Positions 1-5,446 of a stretch of DNA of 5,446 bases are shown in pieces (position 1 is the first letter of the stretch; every line of letters begins with the position of its first letter). Under the pieces are notes generated by a model. It made no database searches. It was given only the letters and a program-made list of their open reading frames with translations, and was not told where the DNA came from. The position numbers and the translations under genes are program-made. This DNA is from Bacteroidota bacterium (GTDB lineage Bacteria; Bacteroidota; Bacteroidia; Flavobacteriales; Flavobacteriaceae). Location: assembly GCA_023386255.1 (NCBI GenBank), contig JAEWKB010000122.1, positions 1 to 5,446 of the forward strand. Reading direction: 5' to 3'.

Positions 1-206
1 TGGAACATAGCCACCACATCGGCAAAATAAGTTTGGTGGTTAGATATGAACAGGACATTCCTGTCAGGCAGCGCCCTTATTATTTCAGAGCCGTCTATCT
101 ACAGTTCGTTAAAGCCCCTGTAGCGGCGATGCGTAAGTATCCCGAAATACCGTATAAGCCACTTTTTAAGGAAGAGTATATGACCGAAAGGATTACGTTT
201 AAATAA
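1..206 (+). CDS. C-terminal part of an unrecognised protein (5' end outside window)
   Basis: An open frame runs from the window edge (first full codon at 3) to a TAA at 204-206, giving 67 residues of a longer protein; the other two forward frames are broken by stops here. The visible tail is basic and aromatic-rich. It opens with a His-rich stretch (EHSHHIGK), continues through a likely beta strand (ISLVVRYEQ) and ends in a Lys/Glu-rich segment (LFKEEYMTERITFK). There is no sorting domain, membrane span or motif that I can tie to a family, so I give no function. It is convergent with the Nudix gene, and a hairpin with a T-run about 37 bases past its stop may end its transcript. That it is coding rests on the open frame and normal-looking codon use only. 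Confidence 0.6.
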   Translation, partial: EHSHHIGKISLVVRYEQDIPVRQRPYYFRAVYLQFVKAPVAAMRKYPEIPYKPLFKEEYMTERITFK

Positions 207-242
207 ACCCATAGTAGTTTAAAAATCAAACCGCAAACTTAC

Positions 243-271
243 AAAAACCTTACTATTTTAAGGCGGTTTTT
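243..271. terminator. Bidirectional terminator-like hairpin between convergent genes
   Basis: AAAAACC (243-249) and GGTTTTT (265-271) are perfect inverted repeats. Inside them, TT/AA can add two pairs across a 3-base bulge. Both strands end the stem in a run of T, as expected for a rho-independent terminator serving the + gene that stops at 206 and the minus gene that stops at 253. The stem is AT-rich and short of GC pairs, so it would be weak. An alternative outer pairing, AAACCGC (228-234) with GCGGTTT (263-269), also exists. The Nudix stop codon (253-255) lies in the loop. Confidence 0.45.
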
Positions 272-894
272 ATCGTTTCTTTAAGTTCGCTCATTATCAT
301 GGCAGTAGCGCCCCAAACTATGTGATCTTCGAATGTAAAGGCGGGCACCGTAATGCTTTCTGAGTATGATGTCTGCATGAGGGACGAAGTGATAATAGAG
401 TCATCAAGGAACACATCCAGCGGCAGCTCTAATATAGCATCAACTTCATCGGGGTTAGGAGTAAATGTAAGTTCCCCCTCAGAAACTCCAAGATAAGGAT
501 ACACCAGGAAATTGCTCGGCGGTATGTATATTTCAGAAAAAGGCATTACCACATCAATCTCTTCCGGCAAAACACCAATTTCTTCATACGTTTCCCTGAT
601 TGCTGTTTGCGCAAGGTCGGTATACTCAGGTTCGGCCTTGCCGCCCGGAAAAGATATTTGCGATGAATGAACACCGGGATAGGCATTGCGTTTTATGAGC
701 ACCAGGTGTGCCCTGCCCTGCTTTGGGTAAAACAGCATCATGACGGCTGATTTGCGTGGGTTTAGCCGGTTGTAATATTCGGGAGCCATAGACGCAGGAC
801 GGCCTACGGGAGCCATTTTTAGGTGTGCCTGCAAGGCTGGTAACTGCTGATTTAGTATTTTTGGGATATATTTTATAAATTCGGAAAACTCCAT
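253..894 (-). CDS. Nudix hydrolase, CoA pyrophosphatase type (NudL/NUDT7-like)
   Basis: Predicted cytoplasmic 213-residue enzyme. Members of this family split coenzyme A and its derivatives into 3',5'-ADP and the 4'-phosphopantetheine part, with Mg or Mn. The Nudix box is clear: FPGGK at 82-86, then RETYEEIG at 100-107, with E101, E104 and E105 as the expected metal ligands. The distance from the second Gly to the Arg is one residue longer than the general Nudix pattern; I recall the same spacing in E. coli NudL and human NUDT7. The segment just before the box (LVLIKRN, then HSSQISFPGG, about 64-85) matches the CoA-subfamily motif in outline. I chose the ATG at 894 because the protein then begins MEFSEFIKYIPKI, which resembles the start I remember for flavobacterial homologues. 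An in-frame ATG at 915 would add seven residues and leave only 38 bases to the divergent gene at 954. No Shine-Dalgarno favours either. Exact substrate is inferred from family only. Confidence 0.9.
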   Translation of the reverse strand: MEFSEFIKYIPKILNQQLPALQAHLKMAPVGRPASMAPEYYNRLNPRKSAVMMLFYPKQGRAHLVLIKRNAYPGVHSSQISFPGGKAEPEYTDLAQTAIRETYEEIGVLPEEIDVVMPFSEIYIPPSNFLVYPYLGVSEGELTFTPNPDEVDAILELPLDVFLDDSIITSSLMQTSYSESITVPAFTFEDHIVWGATAMIMSELKETIKTALK

Positions 895-953
895 CAGGTA
901 ACGGTATTGAAGCATAAAGATACTTCAAAACTAATTACCATAAAAACAGCACC

Positions 954-1397
954 ATGTTTAGCAAAGCAGAAGCACAAAAAATGAAAAAAGAATTCTGGAC
1001 CGCCTTTGCCGAGGCCTATCCCAGAAAGTGGCTATTATACAACACACGCATTAAAGACGTGTCTTTTAAATTTTATGTAGATAATAAAAAGGCGCAGGTA
1101 ATGATGGACATAGAGCCGCGCGAGGAAGACAAGCGGAAGATATACTACGAGAAAATGGAGTCGCTTAAATCTATCCTTCTTGAGGAATTTCTGCCTGACG
1201 CGGTTTTTGAAAAAGACTTTCATCTTGAAACCCGGAACGTCATCAGCCGCATCTGGGTTGAAAAGACCGGTATAAGCCTGTACAACATGGCCAGCTGGGC
1301 CGCCACCTTCAGGTTCTTCAGCCTTAGCATGGATGCCTTTGAACGCTTCTTCTACGAATATGAAGATTACCTGCGCGACCTTGACATCAATACATAA
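954..1397 (+). CDS. DUF4268-family protein
   Basis: A 147-residue predicted cytoplasmic protein without signal peptide or membrane span. Its overall pattern resembles the DUF4268 family, which is common in Bacteroidetes: an N-terminal MFSKAEAQKMKKEFW segment, a YPRKWLLYNT turn, a beta strand around VSFKFYVDNKKAQVMMDIE (36-54), then a charged helix, a conserved-looking RIWVEKTG (99-106) and an aromatic C-terminal helix (FERFFYEYEDYL, 129-140). The length suits a stand-alone domain protein. The domain also occurs fused to nuclease-like domains in some proteins, but no catalytic motif is visible here and the function is unknown. The ATG at 954 gives the family-like N-terminus; the sequence before it is AT-rich with no Shine-Dalgarno, as is usual for this phylum. 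It is divergent from the Nudix gene and ends two bases before a strong terminator stem. Confidence 0.75.
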   Translation: MFSKAEAQKMKKEFWTAFAEAYPRKWLLYNTRIKDVSFKFYVDNKKAQVMMDIEPREEDKRKIYYEKMESLKSILLEEFLPDAVFEKDFHLETRNVISRIWVEKTGISLYNMASWAATFRFFSLSMDAFERFFYEYEDYLRDLDINT

Positions 1398-1398
1398 A

Positions 1399-1432
1399 AA
1401 AAATCCCCTTCAGCAGCCTGAAGGGGATTTTT
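1399..1432. terminator. Strong bidirectional rho-independent terminator
   Basis: A perfect 15-bp inverted repeat, 1399-1413 with 1418-1432, closes a 4-base loop (CAGC). The core is CCCCTTCAG/CTGAAGGGG, flanked by A5 on the left and T5 on the right, so each strand has a GC-rich stem followed by a T-run. It sits exactly between the + gene ending at 1397 and the minus gene ending at 1448, and should end both transcripts. Confidence 0.93.
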
Positions 1433-1447
1433 AGTAACTAACTTAAA

Positions 1448-4400
1448 TTATCGCATCATTGCGAAGTGTCCTTTATATTCGCGGCCGTCTTCACGGGTTA
1501 CAACAAACCAATAGTCGGTTGAAGGAAGTTTGGCACCGTTTAATGTACCGTCCCATCCGTCGCTCATACCGCCAAATGATGTTATTACTTTTCCGTAGCG
1601 GTCAAATATGGTAACCTTCATCTGTGGTTCAAGTACAGAATACTTTATCTGCCATTTCTCGTTGTAGCCATCGCCGTTTGGTGTAAAGAAGTTAGGGTAG
1701 TATAGTAGAGCAACCTCTTTTTCGGCAATGCCACAGCCTAATCCGTCCCTTACCAATATTGTATACTGACCCGGCTCTAAACCTTCAAAAACATTGCTTT
1801 CCTGCCAGTTGGTGCCGTCAATAGAATACTCATAATTTGTAGCGCCTTCAGCATATACTGTAATAGTGTTCTCATGGCTGCTCCAGTCTTGTGTATCAAT
1901 TTTAACAATGCGCGGTGTAAATGAAGCTTTGATCTCAACTTCTTCAGATACGCCTGTACAATTACCGTCACCATAAGCTCTTTGTGCAGTAACAGTATAT
2001 ATACCCGGCTGGGTTACAACAATGCTTCTTGTTGTAGCACCGTTAGACCATTGATAGTTGGTAAGGCCTGCAGTAGCGGTTAGTGTTACACCGTTACCGT
2101 CGCATATTTTACCATCGGTAGTAATTGCTACTGTTGGCGACTGCCCAAGACGCAGCCTGAAAGATGCAGTACCATGACAAAGTGCAATTTCATTATGTAC
2201 CAACCTTGCATAAATCGTCTGGTTGTTTATTACATTGGTATAATATTCAGGCAGGGCATTCACACCATTATCAGCATCGGCCTGTGTAAGGTGGTACGTA
2301 ATAGTGTACATAGCCGCAGGCAGTGAGCCAAGTACAGAGGCATTTTGGTCGGTAAGGTGAAACACCTGGTTTCCGGCGGCAGGACCCTGCGCTGTACAGG
2401 CTACCATATCAGTTGGCTGGCTGGCCTCAGTAATAGACGGAAGCATCTGCACGCTCACGGGCTTTGTCACTATGTTACCGCATGCATCTTCTACCTGGAA
2501 AACATAGTCAGCAGGCTGAAGGTTATGGAATATGTTGTTGGTACCGTTTTGCACAACAAAGTTAGCACCGTTCTTTTTAATTATCCTGTAAGCTGTAGGG
2601 TATCCTAAAGCTTCAATGTAAACAGTGTTAGGCTCACCAATACAAGCCAGTGAATAAGCATTTGAGATTGAAAGGCCGTCGGTATAGGTAAAGTCGCCAA
2701 GTACACTTACGCATACTGAATTATCGTTGGTACCCTGATTAAAGGTTTCAAAACGTTTTACAATCCTGAACTTACCGCTAAAGTTAAGGTTGTTCCTTAC
2801 AGCATTGTTGTTAAGCCTGATACCGGAATTAGTAGGATCGGCACCCTCTGCATATACAGAACCGTTTGATGGGTGTACCCATGTATTATTGGCGGCGTTA
2901 AATTTTTGCAGCCAGTAAGAAGCACCTTCAAGCCCGTTACTGTTATCAGTCACCTTTACTGAGAAGGAACCACAGTTAGGAGTATAGGTAAATGCATTTT
3001 GCGGTGCGCGGTATCCTTCTACATTCACAGGCATATCATGAGTAATGCCGCACTGGTCTACCGCCCTGAAGGTGTAAGTGCCTTCAGGCAGGTTATTCAT
3101 GTATAGATCACCGTCATTCAATATAGCTGTAACGTTGTATGGCAGCGGGTGTGCATTTGCATAGGCAGCAGGTGCTGCTATTATCTGGGCTGATGTAAGG
3201 TTACCGTTGCCGCTGCGCAGGCGTATGGTTCCGGTACCTGCATCACAGCCTGGCAATGTTGCTATGTTAAAAGGCCTTTCAACAAACGGAGGCACTTCAA
3301 TATCTTTTGTAAACGTGTTGCCGCAATTATCAGTAAAGCTTATAGTATAAACACCTAAAGGAAGGTTGTTAAGCGCTAAGGTACCTGACGCATTTATAGC
3401 TGAAGTAACGTTTTGAGGCATGGTATGCGTTGTAAGGTAGGCAGCAGGTGCATCAAGTATTGTTGCTGTTGCAACCTGTCCGCCCGGTACACTTACCCTA
3501 ATCCTGCCGAATAATGAAAAACATCCATTGTTAGTACCGCGTGCCGAAGGTGTAGGTGGTATAAACTGAACATTTAGAGATTTAGTTGTTGTCCTTCCGC
3601 AGGCATCAGTCAGTAAAACTTCATACACGCCAAATGGAACAGGCTGAGTCTCGCTTCCAAAAGTTACCGAAGCATCAGTAAACTGGCTGTTTGCAGCCGG
3701 GTTGAAGTCGGTTGGGACAAAACCTGCAGGTACGCTAATGAACGTAAGTGTATAAGGCGCTTTATGTAATGAAGGTGATATGATAAGATATTTTTCACCG
3801 CAAGACCCATCGGCCGGAGAGATAGCAAGACCTATTGCAGGGTTTACCTCATTATCAAGCTTCTCATATACGGTGCTGCAATTATCTGTAACTTTAAGGG
3901 CATAGCTATAGCTTTCACTAAGAAAACGCGGCACGACAGTAGACACCTGGGCCGATCCGGGCTCGCCGGTAGCAATAACCTGGTCAATTATAACAGATTC
4001 GCCGCCCATGTTCATTGGGTTAAGCGTAAACCTTACGGCAAGCGGATAACTGATAGCCCCTTCTGATGGCGTTATAGTGTGCGTTGCTGTAAAAGTATCG
4101 CAGGCATCATCAGGATTTGTCAGCTCAGCAGCCGATATATTAAGTACAGAGTTAACCACGTTAAGTGTAAATGTCTTAACCTTACCCATGCCGCATACAT
4201 CAAAAGCGCGAATGTTGTAAGTACCGGAAGGAAGGTCGGTAAAAGTATTTGAGGACTGCAACGGACGCGTAACCGGGCCGGAAATGATCTCATAAAATGC
4301 AGGTGTGCCTGATAGGGTATTTACTATTATGTTTCCTCCCGCAGCACAGCTTTGGTTAGCCGCACTCACAGAAATGCTGAATGGGGCAATATTATTATTT

Positions 4401-4720
4401 ATAGTAACATCCTGCTGTTGGCTGTTAGAGGCACTGCCAAGGGCCTGTATGGCCACTACCCTGTAGGTGCCATGTGTAAGGCTGCTTAAAACGTTTCCTG
4501 TTGCCATTATTGATACAGGAGTATCAGTATTAGGAAGACGGTACACTTTGTAAAGCAGGGTAGCCTGAGGTGTAAGGTTCGTTACACTAAATGTAAGTGA
4601 GCCGTTACCTAAGCAGGTTTCGTCTGTTTTAGAAACCTGAAGGTTAAAGTTAGAAAGTTGTGCATTAGCTGCTGTTGTAAAAAGTACAACTGATAAAAGT
4701 AATAATCTAATCAATTTCAT
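1448..4720 (-). CDS. Large secreted multi-domain protein with type IX secretion type B sorting domain
   Basis: Predicted 1090-residue extracellular or cell-surface protein. Residues 1-20 are a clear Sec signal peptide: MKLIR, a Leu/Val core, then ANA before Q21, with no lipobox Cys. About 85 C-terminal residues (from 1007) form the gliding-motility type sorting domain (CHU_C / type B CTD), with FFTPNGDGYNE at 1011-1021, IFDRYGK at about 1038-1044, GWDGTLNG at 1055-1062, DYWFVV at 1069-1074 and GHFAMMR at the end. Such domains direct export through the type IX secretion system. The middle is a string of beta-sandwich, Ig-like or adhesin-like domains. Most end in a strand of the form LPxGxY...DxCG (for example near 163, 369, 454, 545 and 735) and begin with a Cys. 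Residues 772-857 and 871-931 resemble two other adhesin-repeat types. No enzyme motif is visible, so adhesion or matrix function is inferred only. I preferred the ATG at 4720 because it gives a canonical signal peptide; in-frame ATGs at 4735 and 4744 would add 5 or 8 residues. AGGA lies 4 bases before the 4744 ATG, so that start is not excluded. Confidence 0.92.
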   Translation of the reverse strand: MKLIRLLLLSVVLFTTAANAQLSNFNLQVSKTDETCLGNGSLTFSVTNLTPQATLLYKVYRLPNTDTPVSIMATGNVLSSLTHGTYRVVAIQALGSASNSQQQDVTINNNIAPFSISVSAANQSCAAGGNIIVNTLSGTPAFYEIISGPVTRPLQSSNTFTDLPSGTYNIRAFDVCGMGKVKTFTLNVVNSVLNISAAELTNPDDACDTFTATHTITPSEGAISYPLAVRFTLNPMNMGGESVIIDQVIATGEPGSAQVSTVVPRFLSESYSYALKVTDNCSTVYEKLDNEVNPAIGLAISPADGSCGEKYLIISPSLHKAPYTLTFISVPAGFVPTDFNPAANSQFTDASVTFGSETQPVPFGVYEVLLTDACGRTTTKSLNVQFIPPTPSARGTNNGCFSLFGRIRVSVPGGQVATATILDAPAAYLTTHTMPQNVTSAINASGTLALNNLPLGVYTISFTDNCGNTFTKDIEVPPFVERPFNIATLPGCDAGTGTIRLRSGNGNLTSAQIIAAPAAYANAHPLPYNVTAILNDGDLYMNNLPEGTYTFRAVDQCGITHDMPVNVEGYRAPQNAFTYTPNCGSFSVKVTDNSNGLEGASYWLQKFNAANNTWVHPSNGSVYAEGADPTNSGIRLNNNAVRNNLNFSGKFRIVKRFETFNQGTNDNSVCVSVLGDFTYTDGLSISNAYSLACIGEPNTVYIEALGYPTAYRIIKKNGANFVVQNGTNNIFHNLQPADYVFQVEDACGNIVTKPVSVQMLPSITEASQPTDMVACTAQGPAAGNQVFHLTDQNASVLGSLPAAMYTITYHLTQADADNGVNALPEYYTNVINNQTIYARLVHNEIALCHGTASFRLRLGQSPTVAITTDGKICDGNGVTLTATAGLTNYQWSNGATTRSIVVTQPGIYTVTAQRAYGDGNCTGVSEEVEIKASFTPRIVKIDTQDWSSHENTITVYAEGATNYEYSIDGTNWQESNVFEGLEPGQYTILVRDGLGCGIAEKEVALLYYPNFFTPNGDGYNEKWQIKYSVLEPQMKVTIFDRYGKVITSFGGMSDGWDGTLNGAKLPSTDYWFVVTREDGREYKGHFAMMR
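3011..3802 (-). repeat. Three diverged tandem protein repeats of about 92 codons
   Basis: Within the large secreted protein, three neighbouring units align with a period of 91-93 residues. Their first cysteines are at residues 307, 400 and 492, and their DxCG cysteines at 374, 466 and 557. The second and third units also share APAAY (period 92) and NNLPxGxYT (period 91). The first unit is more diverged (SVPAGF, PFGVYEV). The DNA copies have drifted, so this is old domain duplication and not a recent perfect repeat. Confidence 0.7.
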
Positions 4721-4744
4721 AGTCGCTGTTAACATTAAATCCAT

Positions 4745-5072
4745 TATTTCCTACAACTATAGTGTTAACTATTTTTGTGAAGGAAAATCCATCGTTCATT
4801 ATTCTTATTGCAATATTACGCAAAACGAACATAACTAACTGATATTTAATTACTTAGATTGTGTAATTCACCGATTAAATTTGCATTATTTAAATTTTAG
4901 ATATTTCGAATTTTTACTATATACCAGTAAATTATGTTGATAACGATAATACCTGAACATCATATTTAAAAACAGCCTAACGCACTTTTTTTTTACTTGC
5001 TGAAGATTTATCATATATTTAAGCCAAAATTTAAATATTTATCAACGAATTGGCGTAAAAAATATATGCACT
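4745..5072. other. AT-rich intergenic stretch with no gene seen
   Basis: This is about a quarter G+C by my count, with short runs of A and T (nine T at 4986-4994) and frequent stops in all frames. I see no RNA gene. The promoter of the large minus-strand gene should lie at its left edge, but I find no good match to the Bacteroidetes TTG/TAnnTTTG pattern; the nearest is TATAGTTG on the minus strand (4761-4754), without a matching TTG upstream. An A/T-only inverted repeat (ATATTTAA 5015-5022, TTAAATAT 5031-5038) is probably chance. Confidence 0.6.
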
Positions 5073-5104
5073 AAAAAAAGGCAAAGCGATAAAGTTGCTT
5101 TACC
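5073..5104 (-). terminator. Leftward-facing terminator-like hairpin
   Basis: Read on the minus strand, GGTAAAGC (5104-5097) pairs with GCTTTGCC (5087-5080), leaving one A-C mismatch and a 9-base loop, and seven T follow directly (5079-5073). That is a rho-independent terminator layout for leftward transcription. On the plus strand no T-run follows the stem. No minus-strand gene is visible immediately to its right, so the transcript it would end is unknown: either a minus-strand non-coding RNA or read-through from beyond the window. Confidence 0.45.
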
Positions 5105-5184
5105 ATAAAGAAAATTCTTTCAAAGCTTACTAATTTATTCTTAACGTTGCTTAAAAGCTTCTCAACACTTAAAAACTAAACGTA

Positions 5185-5429
5185 TCGTTTGATAAAAGTG
5201 ATCCTAAGTGGGACACTAATGATAGGGATCCGAGATGTCAGAACTTATGTTGATTGTTTAAGAAGAATGACTTAAATGAAACAATACAACAGTATGGTTT
5301 GATGGAGGGATGTAAATACATGAGACTATGCCGGAGCCTTACGGGAAGCTTCCTAGGGTAGAGCCTGGCCGTTAAAGGGACAGATTATATACAAAACAAA
5401 AAACCCTTCACTAGTTAGTGAAGGGTTTT
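5185..5429 (+). ncRNA. Candidate structured non-coding RNA, family not recognised
   Basis: G+C is about 40% over 5191-5390 against about 25% over 4801-5160, with no usable reading frame, and the segment ends in a strong terminator stem. Several local helices can be drawn. GATCC/GGATC (5200-5204/5226-5230) encloses a small hairpin, AGTG-GGA-CACT. A long stem (about 5246-5262 with 5271-5294) includes TTTAAG/CTTAAA and TTG-ATTG/CAAT-CAA. ATGTA/TACAT pair at 5310-5321. A GC-rich hairpin lies around 5334-5366 (GGGA-AGCT-TCCT inside TTAC/GTAG). Two G-U pairs in the last helix would be C-A mismatches on the other strand, which mildly favours the plus strand. I see none of the hallmarks of tmRNA, RNase P RNA, SRP RNA or tRNA. 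A 6S-like RNA (Rfam has a flavobacterial 6S family) or another Bacteroidetes RNA motif is possible but untested. The 5' end is a guess; TATCGTTTG at 5183-5191 only roughly resembles a -7 box. Confidence 0.4.
5400..5429. terminator. Strong stem-loop terminator, T-runs on both strands
   Basis: AAAACCCTTCACTA (5400-5413) and TAGTGAAGGGTTTT (5416-5429) are perfect 14-base inverted repeats; in RNA the central bases would open into the loop. On the plus strand the stem ends in T4. On the minus strand it is followed by six T, a G and four more T, which is the better signal. It can end the candidate RNA to its left and also a leftward gene coming from outside the window. Confidence 0.85.
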
Positions 5430-5446
5430 AGAAAGAAAGGCGACGA

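Noticed and set aside
915..922. TATCTTTA on the minus strand as a -7 promoter box for the Nudix gene
   Set aside because: It resembles TAnnTTTG, and would fit a start at 894, but there is no TTG at the right distance upstream, so I did not list it as a promoter.
626..928. A 100-codon minus-strand open frame inside the Nudix gene region
   Set aside because: It overlaps the clearly coding Nudix frame on the same strand, and its product has no recognisable domain; it is a shadow frame.
1035..1223. A 62-codon minus-strand open frame opposite the DUF4268 gene
   Set aside because: It lies entirely antisense to a family-supported gene, with no start context or domain.
2345..2608. An 87-codon plus-strand open frame within the large secreted-protein gene
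   Set aside because: It is antisense to a well-supported coding region, and its product is not family-like.
5189..5275. A short plus-strand frame (TTG start, 28 codons) in the candidate RNA
   Set aside because: The frame is too short, starts with TTG, has no ribosome site and overlaps predicted helices; the following frames are broken by several stops.
5195..5390. A riboswitch or group II intron fragment
   Set aside because: I looked for conserved cores of cobalamin, TPP, SAM, FMN, glycine and c-di-GMP riboswitches and for a domain V-like hairpin, and saw none. The segment ends in a terminator without a following gene in the window, so a cis-regulatory role for a gene further right cannot be tested here.
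4745..5446. CRISPR array, tRNA genes or insertion-sequence ends in the long intergenic region
   Set aside because: There are no regularly spaced direct repeats, no cloverleaf with TTCGA-type arm, and no terminal inverted repeats or target duplications that I can see.

Overview
The window looks like chromosomal DNA from a member of the Bacteroidetes, most likely Flavobacteriaceae or a close relative. The main reason is a large secreted protein ending in the type B (gliding-motility type) C-terminal sorting domain of the type IX secretion system. A DUF4268-type protein, very AT-rich intergenic DNA and the absence of clear Shine-Dalgarno sequences fit the same group. I cannot name a species.

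Layout, left to right. (1) 1-206: the last 67 codons of a + strand gene that starts outside the window and that I do not recognise. (2) 253-894, minus strand: a Nudix hydrolase of the CoA-pyrophosphatase type (NudL/NUDT7-like). A hairpin with T-runs on both strands lies in the convergent gap and contains its stop codon. (3) 954-1397, plus strand: a small DUF4268-family protein, divergent from the Nudix gene. (4) 1399-1432: a perfect 15-bp stem-loop, a bidirectional terminator shared by two convergent genes. (5) 1448-4720, minus strand: a 1090-residue secreted, multi-domain, Ig-like/adhesin-like protein with a signal peptide, about ten Cys-bracketed beta domains and the type B sorting domain. 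(6) 4745-5446: 702 bases without a convincing gene. Its left part (to about 5070) is about 25% GC and featureless. Then comes a leftward-facing terminator-like hairpin (5073-5104), and from about 5195 to 5390 GC rises to about 40%, several hairpins can be drawn, and a strong stem-loop terminator follows at 5400-5429. I read this last part as a candidate structured non-coding RNA gene.

The genes do not form an operon: each faces its neighbours convergently or divergently and is separated by its own terminator. The Nudix and DUF4268 genes are probably housekeeping or accessory cytoplasmic functions. The large protein is probably a cell-surface or secreted product of the type IX pathway. Its usual kind of partner (a PorP/SprF-like outer-membrane protein) is not encoded next to it here. 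The part most worth a second look is the unassigned candidate RNA at the right end.
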